Below the pieces are notes generated by a model. That model ran no database searches, was not told the origin of the DNA, and saw only the letters and a list, made by a program, of their open reading frames with translations. This document shows positions 41,690-53,500 of a stretch of 64,000 bases of DNA, one piece after another. How positions within the stretch are numbered: position 1 is the stretch's first letter; the number at the start of each line of letters is the position of its first letter. The stretch lies in the NCBI RefSeq assembly GCF_041146795.1, contig NC_135185.1, positions 25,728,029 through 25,792,028 of the forward strand, in the 5' to 3' direction. The position numbers and the translations under genes are program-made. This DNA is from Maylandia zebra. Lineage: Eukaryota > Chordata > Actinopteri > Cichliformes > Cichlidae.

Positions 41690-41847
41690 AATAATCCAGT
41701 AATAACAAACACCCACGTTTCCGTCAACAGCCTCAAAATAAACACGAACAGCTTCTATTTGCTGCGTTTAACAAAGTCACCGGAAAAATCCTGATGTAAG
41801 TGCGCTTGCAATGGGTTGTTTCGGTCGCTTTCGCTGACAGTAGGGAG
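41690..41847 (+). other. rcan3: Probable non-coding exon 1 of rcan3
   Basis: GC-richer sequence follows the CCAAT cluster and ends at GGGAG|GTGAGT (donor at 41848). The next strong acceptor is at 43411-43412, before the coding exon. Human RCAN3 also starts translation in its second exon. The 5' limit is a guess. Confidence 0.45.
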
Positions 41848-42344
41848 GTGAGTGGAAATATTTGCATGGGACGCGATTACAGAGGGAAAAAAATAAAAGA
41901 GTAACTTCATCCTCTGCGCGCGTCTGTGTTTGTGTGCTAACTTTTGTATAAAAATTGAAATTTGTTGAGGCTTAAAAACAATCTTTGGTATCGATAGCAA
42001 AGTGCTTTAACGCCAGAATCGTATTGTTTATTTATTTATTTATTCATTGCACGAGCTTTACGTAATGTCCAGGGGTTTCCTCTGCGTACACCCAACGCAA
42101 ATTTTGATGTCACGATCCTCTTAAACAACAGGGAGGAGATGTTGCCGGTTCGCTGCCGTCGTTTTTACCATTCCTGTCTTGCTACAAGGAAGTTATATTG
42201 AAACAAACTTCCTCGTCGGTGTTATTTTAAATATCTGACAGTTGGCTCTTTTTTTTCTTTTTTTTCTTTTTTAGATGTTGGCGTTTTATTGTACTTAAAA
42301 TATTCACAGGAAGTGTCATCTTGTGGTGTATGTGTATATTTATA

Positions 42345-42360
42345 CCACTAGATGGCACTC
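42345..42360 (+). promoter_or_regulatory. Candidate CTCF site
   Basis: CCACTAGATGGCA fits the core CTCF consensus CCASYAGRKGGCR at all 13 positions. It lies in rcan3 intron 1, between the nipal3 and rcan3 coding exons. Confidence 0.4.
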
Positions 42361-42659
42361 TTACCTCAGTGCAGCGTTGGCGGTGCTAACCATCCCCCCT
42401 ATCCATTTCTTTTCTTTAATATAATTATTTAATTTTTCATATAAAATAAGAGGAAAACTGTAAGTCAACCACAAGTAATTTATATGTACCTTTTTTGAAA
42501 ATTAAACTCTTTTTTTTTTTTGAGGGCTTCTTCACAGTTAGTGATGGTTAAATAAATATTTTATGCCTTATCTTTCTTTTTTTGTATGATTGAAGAGATT
42601 ATTTTGTAACTGGGGTCAAATAAAGTCAGCATCATCTTTAAAATATTTGGTAATAAAAT

Positions 42660-43130
42660 TTGACTCGAAGCCAGAGTTATCATAGTTTTGTGTTTCCTAA
42701 TTAGTTTTTGTTTTTATTTCAATTTGTCTTCAGTTAGTTTCATGAGTGGGTTTTCTTATTTCAGTTTAGTTTTAGATTCGTTTTTATTAGTTTCAGTGTT
42801 AGTTTGAGTCTTTTAATTTTTTAATTATTGCTGTCTAATTATTATACGAGGGAATATGTCTGATTCAAGATTTAGGGAAATCAGTACAAGTGCTAGAATA
42901 AAAACACACAACAATGAGCAATTCTGTAATAGCATTGTATTAAACTAACAGATCCTAAAACTGAGGATATTTCCTCTTTATTTTTATTTTATTTAAGTTA
43001 CTTTTTCCAAGTTTCAGTAGTTTTAATTTTCTTCAAAAGTTTAGTTTTTAATTTTACCTTAATAATTAGTCAAGTAAAATGATTTTCACATCTTAGTTTT
43101 AAGTTTAGTCTTAGTTAGCTAATAACCTTG
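42660..43130. repeat. T-rich interspersed repeat, copy 1
   Basis: A T/A-biased stretch full of TTTAGTTT and AGTTAGTTT phrases, with a CTTTTTCCAAGTTTCAGTAG segment. A diverged copy with the same order of blocks is at 50030-50545. The class is unknown to me, and there is no coding capacity. Confidence 0.5.
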
Positions 43131-43434
43131 CTGGGAGGGAATGGTATAATTGAACTGGGAGAAAATATAACCTACAAATAGGATGCAAACCTTTTTCTTT
43201 AATTTATCCTGTTTTGCTTTTCTTAATCTTACTTTCCCTTTCCATCCTACCACTAAGATCTAGTTAAACACCCGCATCTCACTGTCACCTCACACTAAGC
43301 CAACTTTTACACACACATTCATCCAGCCTCACCAACTTATCTTCCAAATTCCAACCCCCAAACCTACCCTGTTCCCAGTCCCCATCCTCTGTCATCTCCA
43401 CCCTTCTGTCAGCAGCTGCCTAAAAGCCTTCAAA

Positions 43435-43644
43435 ATGCTGCGAAAGAGCTCCAAGGCATGGAGTAACGGCTCAGAGGCCTACAGCAGTGATCCCGAGGAG
43501 GATGATGAGGAGGAAGAGGACATGATATTTGGAGAGAGTGATCAAGACGGCATGGTGGAGGAGATGATGGATCTGAGCGACCTTCCCACAGCGCTCTTTG
43601 CGTGCAGCGTCCACGAAGCTGTGTTCGAGCAGGACTTGCACAGG
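43435..43644 (+). CDS. rcan3: RCAN3 long-form first coding exon (partial gene)
   Basis: RCAN proteins bind and modulate calcineurin through C-terminal PxIxIT-like and FLISPP-type motifs; those exons lie beyond the window. This exon starts after a pyrimidine-rich acceptor (CCACCCTTCTGTCAG, AG at 43411-43412). It opens at ATG 43435 and ends at CACAGG|GTGAGC, giving 70 residues in phase 0. The sequence has an acidic stretch ([15 protein letters not shown]) followed by [20 protein letters not shown], which closely matches human RCAN3 and begins the RNA-recognition-like fold. The frame runs on past the donor into the intron, but the extra residues lack similarity, so the splice is preferred. Confidence 0.9.
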
Positions 43645-46600
43645 GTGAGCTGCTGCAAAACGCACTTTCTGGGCTGTGTCTTTGTTTTGCGTGACTGGGT
43701 GTTTATGCGTTTGAGTCATCTCGCTCAGTGTGTCAGCCCGTCCAAGACTTAAAGTCTGGCAACACGTGCGCAGTTGTCATCCTGTCTGTCGAAGTCCAGT
43801 CACGGTCTCAAGCTGTGCTGCTGATTGCTCAGCCGCAAAAGCACACGCACATATGCACACCTGATGTTGCTGTTTGTTTGCCAGGGAACACGAGTGCAGA
43901 GCAGCAGATTACAACATGACATGCACAGAATCATGAGCCACACTCAGACTTGGCCCATGTGGTTGTGCATAACATTCAGGCATCATCTCATGCATTGTAT
44001 TATTTATATTACAGATCTCATGCATATATGATGCAGACACAATTATATGGAATTGTGTCTATGCACATGCATACTGTATATATTCAGTTAAGGCCTCTTT
44101 TGAAAGTGTTGCCTTTCTCGTAGCTCAGCAGAACAGCAATACGTGCTATCAGTGGATCCTATTTGCTGGAGGAGGATACAAAGTAAATACTTTTAATTTT
44201 CTGCCCTTTAATCCAATTACGCTGCGCTGTCATCCCTCCATCCGTCCAGCTGGCATCGTTACATTTCCCTGTCTTCAAGTCTTTTTTCTGTAAGGTCCAT
44301 CCTCTTGGTCACCCAAAACTATCAAGCTCATCATCCCCTGATCACAATCTACAAACTTTCCTGTTAACTTTCTTATCTGTCTTACTTTCTTTAAATACCT
44401 CCCTCCTCCCCCGTTCTGTGCTTCTTCGTAGCCTTCTTTTTTTTATCCTCTCTATGTGTATAAATGCAAAGCAGAGAGGCTAAATCTGGCGCATGCACCA
44501 AATCCCTTTAAATGAATCACTCCTGCTTTGTGAGTTTGCTGTTCGTACACCCATTGCTCCTAGCGCTCGAGTCCACCCCCTTCCCTTCCTTTTCGTTTTG
44601 CCTCCTCACTTCATTACGATTCACACTCCAGCTTTTAAGTGGAAATACCACCCACACACCCTTCAGTGAGACCCTGTCAATAGAACGTTCTCCATATGTT
44701 TCAAATAAATGAGCTATGCTAAATATAGAACTTTTTGAGGTTTATTTAAGCCTTTAGAATGAGGGCACAAAGAGATATGAAATAAAAAACAGGTTGGGTG
44801 TGGTATTTTCAGAGCATGAACACGGATTTTTATGAGGTTGTTTTTAGCTTGTAGCTGTGCTTTTTCAATTTTACACACACAACCACACACAACCTGTAAA
44901 TCGTGTTAAATTTGGAAGATTTCAGCATTTGCCTAACTGCTATAAACTTATCTAAATGTGTTGTCAACATTCAGCAGGAACATAGCAACCTACATTTTTG
45001 TGTCTTTGGGCTCTTGGCTTTCTCCCAGCTCCGACATTACCTTCTGTTTCTGTTCTCAAAGGCCTGCATGTAGAAGGGATGGGCTGTTGCTGTAATCACA
45101 CTGTGCTCTTCTAGAGAGGAGAGATGGCTACTGAGACAGAGAAACATTTGCCTCCATGTTTATGAGAAGCTCTTAGCACACTGTAAAAGCCTTTTTCCTT
45201 TCTTCTGCATTAGTGAAAAGTAAGTAAAACCTAGTGGCACACTTCCTCTTTTATCTGCACTATTTTTTGCTCCTGACCAGCTTTCGGCTGAAATGGAGAG
45301 ATGCCTCCAAAGTGTTTGGATTTTTTAGTTTTTATAGGAAGATCAGCTAAGGTCTGACTGGCTCAGCTCATGTCTCCACTAATCCTCGGCTTTATTATTC
45401 ATTTACTAATTTAAATGACGCGTCATTATTAATACAGGACTGCACTAATACACTTAATGATTTAAATGATCATGCATAGCACTCATATCATCATGTCAAT
45501 TAAAATACCTAATGGGCCTTTCTTTATCATTCTGCATGTGTCATTTATAAAGTTAGATTCATCATTTACGCTATAGGCAAGTGACCTTTATTTGTTAAAT
45601 TAATATGTTTTAAAAATATTCCAAAAGAGGACTTTTTTGTCAGTTGTTCATACAGAGGATCCAGTTTGGTATTTCCTAGTTTTCAATGTCAGAGAGAACA
45701 TCTTAGTGTTCACGCTGCAATGTGCTCTTAGAGCAGCTTCTAATTTTGAAATGATTCATTATCTGCTGTAGAGCACCCACAGAAAGCAAGTGTGTACAAG
45801 GAGTGAGGGAGTGTGGGCAAAGTAACAAGGCAAATGGGTTTCTGTGCTTATGAAGGCAAAGGTCAGGGGAGCCGTCATGAGCTGTCCCCCATAGTGCCTA
45901 GCGTATATCAGGCCTAATCAGCACCGAGCAAAGCTTTTATTGCTGCTTCTGCTTCTGTCAGCCTGAGCACTCCTCACTCCATAACCAGTGCGATCAAGCA
46001 AGTAGCAGCTGCAGTGCAACACCAAACAAAATGTTCTTATCTTGCAGGCAAACAAATTTTGTTATAAGATTAATGTAAATTATGCGTGTTAGATATCCAA
46101 ATAATTATGTTAACAGCAGGTTAAATGTTACATGTTTTTTCGGCTACTGATACTAACCTACCCACAGTGAATTATGAGATGCCTCTGAAGTTTGTCTCAG
46201 CTCTCCAGAGCTCTCTAATTATTCTCATCTCGAGCTGCAGTAAACACATGTCCTCAGCAACAAAGCCAGAAAGAGCCACACGGCGCTGCAGTACCTACCC
46301 AGCAGAAAACGGATGGACAGTAAACATTAGCTTCTAGTGGCAGGCTGTGAACATGATAGTGGAGCATTTAGAAGCCCCAAAGATGTTAGTGTTAGACATC
46401 GATGGGGGCGGAGTCAAGCCAAAAAGTAACTGAGTATTAGACTTATAAACTTGAGGGACCATAAATGGAGCTCCAAGTGTTGCATTTGCAGTTTAATTCA
46501 TTATTTAAGTATTTATTTAGCTGAGTAGTATTCATCTCTGAAAATAATCTCTCATTTTTTCTCTCCTTTTTCTCCATGTCTTAGATGTCACCTTTAGCTA

Positions 46601-47270
46601 ACGGACACATTGTGTTCCAATTTCCAAAAAACATCTCTGTGTTTGCTGATATTAAAAATCTGCACTCAAAAAAAGAAACGTTTATGCTTGCTCCTGTTCT
46701 GTAGCCTGGCTTTATTGAAGCCTGCAGCATGAACGCAGGAGGGGAAGGAAAAGGGACGTGTATGAATGTGCAGGCAGACCCGTGGGGTGACATTACTTTC
46801 TAATTTGCTGAGTATCTCCCTGACATCAGCTGGAAGGAGCATCAGGCTGCAGCACATGAAAAATGAACTTGCTTTATATTCATTATGTATTAAAATACTT
46901 ATCAGATTTAATTACTCATTAATTGAAGGTGCCAGAATGATGTTCCAGAGCTTTATGGCCCGCTTTAACCCTAACATGAGCATTGCTTCTAATTTGTTGA
47001 AACTTCGTTTTTGTTCATACAAAGGGGCCATCCAGTTGGCACAGCAAAACATGTTAACCACTATTAGTAACCACTTTATCTTTAGTGCAAAATTTTCCAG
47101 GCTGACCCTCTTAGCAATGCATTAGCAATATAGCATTGATGTAATGCTCTAAGTATGTGAAAAGTAAAACTCCTCTCCTCTCACACTTTCTGTCCCACTT
47201 GAGTGCAATGTGTTTGATAGTGTGACTCATGACTATATGTATATATAAATATATGTATGTATGTATACAT

Positions 47271-47307
47271 ACACACACACACAAACACACACACACACAC
47301 ACACACA
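47271..47307. repeat. (CA)n microsatellite
   Basis: An imperfect CA tract flanked by AT/GTAT repeats. Confidence 0.9.
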
Positions 47308-48105
47308 TAAATATATATGAGGATAAAGAAAGACAACCCTTGTGCAGAGTGCCGCTGAACCATCGGGACTAAAGATAGTAGGGTGCAGGACTCGAAAAGT
47401 GTGAAGTAAAGTGAGTGTGAGTATGTGTGTTTATGTAGTACACATACATACAGTGTGCATGCAAGTGTATAGTAGTGATATGTTTGTATGTATCAGACTG
47501 CAGTCTATTTTTGGCTGTCGGTCCCAAAGGGTGAACATGAGGGAGCGGGTACTTTGCAGGCTGAAGGTCAAACACGATGCAGTAAAGAGAGAGTGAGTGC
47601 CCCCGGCCCGCTACTCCTGCTGTGGCCTGGATATTATTCTGGTACCCCTACTGGAGTGATTCTGCGGCCTGGTGTGCTTGTTTTGCTTTTGTGTGTAACA
47701 GGGAAGAAAGCGGAAAACAATTTAAGATGACAACAGAAAGCATAATTTGGCTAAACAGAGCTGGTGATGCATTCAAGTGTTTGAAAAGATGACAGTGTTT
47801 TCTTTTGCAGTGACAGGTTTTAGTCACTTTTAGACATTTTTAGACTTTAGTATCTACAGAAAGCTGAACACACACACATACCTTTTCTTAAATGCTAGTT
47901 TATGGTTGCTGCATTAGGTGTTGTTTTTTTGTGGCAACTTTGATGATTCTGAACCATTTATACTGGCACTTGAGTTGCACTACACACTCTGCAGTCTTGT
48001 CATGAACAACAGGTGTCACCACTCAGTAAACTTCCATTAATGAAGGAGTCCAACAAGGAAACAAAGTGATTAAGGAGGTTTTTTCAAAGAAAGTCTCATC
48101 TTTTC

Positions 48106-48110
<5 letters not shown>

Positions 48111-48196
<86 letters not shown>
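48111..48196. repeat. (GT)n microsatellite
   Basis: About 43 uninterrupted GT units. Confidence 0.97.
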
Positions 48197-48199
<3 letters not shown>

Positions 48200-48399
48200 C
48201 ACTCATGCTTGTTTTCCTGTCTAATAGTAGACCATTTTATTGCATGTACAGCATTGTACATATAATACTGTCTTTTAATTTCTTTTTGTTTTAGGATGAG
48301 ATATTTATTGAAACTAATGCAAACATAAATCCAAACACTGTATGTAAGGCAAAAACAGAGTTTTTACATTTCTATTAGAATCAGAGTCAGATATTTGAT

Positions 48400-48960
48400 A
48401 TGACCATCTTTATTCTACAGAACAGCCTGAACTCTCTTAGGCAAGCGCCTGTCATTTCTTTAAGTCATTTCTTTAAGTATTCTCCAGGCTTCCTGAAGGA
48501 CATTCAAAGCTCTTCTTTAAATGTTTGCTGAATTTTGTTATGCTTTGTCAAGATGATCCCACGCTGCTTCAATAATCAGGTCTAAATTTGAATTTATCAC
48601 TCAATAGGACCCGTTGCCACTGATTTTCAGTCCAGTTCTTGTGTATTTGGCATACCTCGTCCTTTTCTCCCCGTTTCTTTGCCATAAGAATGGCTTCTTC
48701 ACACCCACCCTTCCACTGAGACCATTTCTCCATGAAGCTTCAGAGAACAACCAACACTAGCTGAATAAACTGAGGGAGCAGAGGGATCTATCAGGTTCTG
48801 TGTCAGGAAATGACTTTTAGATGCTGTTCATCTGCCGTAGATAGTTTTTATAGGGCTGTCATTAATTATTTTTTGCTCCATTTGTACATTTGTACATTTA
48901 AATAATGAAATTGAAACAAATTGTGTTTTTTTTATCACAGGCTGTTGAATAATACAATTA
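48400..48960 (-). mobile_element. Decayed Tc1/mariner transposon with internal deletion
   Basis: On the minus strand, blocks resembling NWTENQWQRVLLSDKFKF (around the first catalytic Asp) are followed at once by IIEAAWDHLDK and then RRLPKRVQAVL and DGHIKYL. These are the start and end of the catalytic region of a Tc1-like transposase. The roughly 90 residues expected between them are missing. Stops are frequent and it is inactive. Confidence 0.7.
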
Positions 48961-50029
48961 AAAATCGGCTCTTTACTAAGTTGTCTGTTGACATAGCACT
49001 GGTTTAGCCCTTGAGTTAGGGACTTGAAAATGGTCAGGGGCAAGGACTGGACTGAAAATGAATGAAAAAGTTTCAATTAATCAGTAATAAAACTTTTTAA
49101 ACATTTAAAATTCAGGTGAGTATTTAGAAGAACGTGTCTACAAGTAGTTTGACGCTTTGCTTATGTTTATGCATATGCACTGCCCTAATGTCCACAGTGT
49201 AATATGGGCATATAAGTACAAGAAAAAAGAAAACAACAAGCTTAAAATTAGGCCGTATCTGTACTAAATCATTGTGCAAACTTCTGGCAGATTTCAACAC
49301 TGCTCTGATCCTTAAAACAAAGTCTGCTGACCCGGTTTTAGTTTGAAAGCTTTGAGGTGTTGTTTTAAATCTGGATGAAAACATATTTGTGTGCATGTAA
49401 GCCCAGGACAAAAAAATCTTCAATCATCTGCTTTGTGGAATGACAAGGGATCCCTGTTCGCTTGTGCATAATGACAAATATGGAGCTAAATTAGAGCTTG
49501 AACACATGAATAGCATTAGGGGTTAAGAGGTTTGATTACAGTTGCATTAATTTGCCAGTAGATTTTCCCTTAGGCTCTTACATTGATGTGCTTGACTGAT
49601 TAGAAAATATGAGCGAGAGAAAGTCTTCTGTAAGCCATCCTGTCTGTGAAGGGTTTACTGTGTCATCAGGAGATGTTGCTTTTACAAAAATTAAACAGAA
49701 AAAGAAATCTTTGGCTGTAAACCCTTTGTAATCACCAGCTCTATTGGAGATGAGAAAAGGTGATTAGTAATTATAATTTGATTACATATTTCCTAATCTA
49801 AGATTAACAGATTATCATTGCTAGTTTAGTGCCATAGCCATCAAATTTTTAATTTTACTGCTTTTATTTTAATATTTCACCTTCATGAATTTACTAAGAC
49901 AATCACTTAAGCCCAAAATGCAAATGAGAACAAATATATCCACTAATTAAATTGCATTGTTATGATCCACTGTGAGCTTGTTAAACTGTTTTATGGGCTA
50001 ACCTGTAAAGGCTGCACGCAGAAATATTT
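48961..50029. other. rcan3 intron, no feature seen
   Basis: AT-rich DNA without supported coding sequence or recognisable repeat. Confidence 0.5.
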
Positions 50030-50545
50030 TGTATTTTCTAATTAGTTAATTATTTTTTTGGACTTTTTGACTTTAATTCTGTTTAGTTTAATTAGTTTCC
50101 AGAGCAGTGTTTCTGGTCTCAGTTTAGTTTTTATTGTGTGGAAATGTTTCGTTTAATTTTTCTTACTTTCAGCGATAGTTTTTTTTCTTTGTAATTATTA
50201 TTTTATGGCAGGCTTGTGTCAGAGGCAAGATTTGTTTAAAAGCAGTACAGGTGTCACTTTAAAAACACAGAACATTTTAACTCACAGTCTTATAGACGAC
50301 CAAAGTCTCAATAAACATGTTGATCAGTCTCTCATTAGGCAAATGTGAATAGAATTTTACCAGACTGACAAATATTAAAACTAAGATTATTACCTCTATA
50401 TTTTTATTTTTAGTTTGTTTTCCAAGTTCACAAAATTGCTTCAGTTAGTTACATTTTTTTGTCAAAAGTTAGGGTTTTTTGTTGTTAATTTAATTTTTTT
50501 ACAGCTAGTTTTAGGTTTTTTTTCTCTAGTTAACTATAATGACCT
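50030..50545. repeat. T-rich interspersed repeat, copy 2
   Basis: It shares block order and phrases such as TTTAGTTTGTTTTCCAAGTT with copy 1 at 42660-43130. The unknown class and high divergence make boundaries uncertain. Confidence 0.5.
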
Positions 50546-53500
50546 CTTCTGTAACACTGTAAAATGCACTCAAACCTCTATACAAAGAAACACAGTTCCC
50601 TAAGCCCTTCTCAGACGTGGTTTTATTAAGATCTGTTTGATATTTACATGGATCAGCTCCCTTTCTGAGTGAAATTAAATTTGCTGAACTGTTTTGTTAA
50701 ACACTGGGGACTCATTTTCCCCTAATACCATTTAACAGGGTCAAATTGTTGTGAAATAATTTGAGTGTTGATTTGACAACAAAGGCGGTGACACCGTAAT
50801 CAACTTTTTGATGAAGTCTTATGAAGGAGGCTTGAAAATGGTTGGTCTCAGTGGAGCCTTTATGATTAAGATGATACAGCTGTCTGCTGATGGTAATGGG
50901 TGTTTTAGCTCTACAAACCTAATTGTTGATAGTTGAGACGCTCTTGGGTGTACAAAACTCTTTGTGAGAACTGGATGACCATTGGATGACCAAGCTATGG
51001 AAATAAATATTATTACTGAAGTTATTGCAGTTGAGATTTTGTCACAAGATATGATACCTACAGACAAATGTTTTGTTCTTCACCAATGTGGTCAAAATGG
51101 TCATTGCTACAGGCGGTTGCTTTGTAGTGCTAGTTTCTTTCACTGACTCCTTGTTAATTCTGAACACTTCTTTCTTTTTGCCCTTTTCCTTCCTAAAGAT
51201 ATCAAAGTGTCACGTCTGAGGAGTATCTCCTGTTTTTGTTCTTCTTTCTGTGGTCAAGAAAAAAACAGAGGTGACCACTGGAGTGTTTTAACAGCCCAGT
51301 ATAAATGGAGGGATGAGAAACAGTGAAGAACAAAGGTGCAAAATGTTGTTGTTAGTATGATTATGAGTAACTTGGATATAACTGACAGCTCTCCTCATTC
51401 TCTTGCCTGTATGCTATCTATCTTCCTGTCATAATGGTCATGGATTCATCTAACCAGTTTAGCATTCCTCTCTTTTTGTTTTTCCCCAACTTCCTATTAT
51501 ACAACTTTGTTCTTCACAACTGCAGCGTCTTTGAAATCTTCCAGGCTTTTACAGAAGCTTGTTTTTGGACACTCTTTGTGCCGATCCTGCGGTCCTTCCA
51601 GATGTCCTGTCTGTTTGGTTTCTTCTCTCTCTGTCAGGCTTGGCACATGTCTTCGTGCGGATCTATTTCTGCCTTTGGGCCTTTCTTTCTCCTTCACTTC
51701 CACTACTCCAGGCTTTTCTCTCACAAGTTTGGGGAGGTGGATTGTTTTGCCTAAGGGATCTGTGGGGTTGCTTTTCCTCACAAGATGGGGGCCGCAGATA
51801 TTTTATGACTTTCGCTCTGTGTTACCATATGTCTGCTCCACCGACAGCATGTACTGTTTGATAAGATGTGATCTTTCATTCTTTGAAGATTGGTGGACTT
51901 TGGGAGAACCTTCTCTTTATTTCCTTCCTGATGGCGAAGGTTTTGGTTCTCTACTAGATGAGACAAAACAAAAAGCAAGGTTTGCCATTTTTAAAAAATA
52001 AATAATACTTAGTACTAAATAATAATTATATCATAATTATAAATAATAATTATTTTCTCAGGACTATCCAGTGGCCTTGTAGATAAAAGAGACTGGAGTC
52101 AAAGTTTTAGTCAATTCATAATTAAACTGAAAATAAGCTAAAAAAAAAAGAAAAAGATATGGCACTGGTGGTTGTTACAATTATTCAATATTGAGATTTA
52201 TTCATGAAAATGAAAAATGTGTTTGTACTTATGCAATATCTATTTTCTTACAGTAGTTACATCAGTTAATACAGTAAGAATTTTTTTTAAAAGCTGTTGC
52301 AAATGTGTTCAGTCTCAATCCTCACCATCCCGTGATAATGGATATGGCAGTATGTATTGGGGGGGGGTAAGTGGTCCGATCTGTTCCAATTTTTAATTAA
52401 GTCACTAAACACCAATGCTTCAGAGGGAAAAGCACTTTTAAATTTAAAAAAAAAAATAAAGGAATCAGTTTCTGAGCATCAGGAGACCCTCTGTGTGCCA
52501 ACCACATGCCTGATCGCATCATCAGAATTCCCTACACAGGTGAGTTGTTCAGCTCCTTCTTGTAGCTTCCTGGATTGCGGGTATGCAGTAGAGCTGGTGT
52601 TTGCAACATCCTGCAATTATGAAGTGCATCTGTGAAAAAAGTTTGTTTGTTGGCTTTGCTGTGATGTTGCGCCTGCTGTAAAAGGGTCGATAGAGAGGAG
52701 CAGCAACACTCCCGAGTAAAAAGATTCAAACTGACCTGATCACTGCATTATTCACAAGTTAAAACTTGTGGTCCAAGATGCTGTAGAACACATTACAAAG
52801 TCGTTTTCACATTTTTGCTAACTCTCAAAACTATAAAAGTTTCATGCTGGTCTTAGTAGGTCTTAGTAACTGTAACAGAGCCTCCTTATCTGTGTGGACA
52901 CATTAACAGATGTGGTTAAGAGAGGGGATGCAGATGACATTCCCCAGGAAAGCAAAATAGTCCATCAAAGCAAACTGCAGCAGATATTAACTTATTATTT
53001 TTTAAATCATTTTAATGTTTTTGAAATTTAACATTATTTCATGTTAGAATTGAAGTAAATAACAGAGCTGGGCATGTTGCATGAAGTAGAAGGGAGATTT
53101 AATGCTGACCTGTTAAAACATTTGTATCATTACGTTTGATTAGAAAACATGAGGCTGCAAACACATTTAATTCATTAAAAGTTTTTACAATATTGTGTAA
53201 TGTTACAATATTCTTGTTAACACCGTGGTTGTATGTTTAAGTTCTAAATATGATTAGTTGACGCTTTTAATTGGACAAAATAAGTAACTTTTTGTGCTCA
53301 TTACTTGTGGAAATTCTTTAGCACTATCGTTTTATTCTTTTTTTCATTTAATCTTACTTGTTAGGTTTATATTTGAATTTGAGAGACAAGTGGTAAAATA
53401 TCGTAATATCTCCAATGCCACATTAAAAATATCTTAGCACATAAATGTCATTCAGTTACCCTGCGATTTAATAAATCCCACAGCTAATCAAAGCCACTTA

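Larger units (their letters stand above)
43645..48400. other. rcan3 intron, left part
   Basis: No exon or transposon protein is seen between 43645 and 48400 apart from simple repeats: a CA tract at 47271-47307 and a long GT tract at 48111-48196. Short frames such as 44512-44712 have no recognisable content. Confidence 0.5.

Noticed and set aside
43645..43752. Continuation of the rcan3 exon frame past 43644
   Set aside because: It lacks similarity to RCAN proteins and follows a strong GTGAGC donor; it is intron read-through.
48070..48261. Poly-Thr-His frame
   Set aside because: GT microsatellite artefact.
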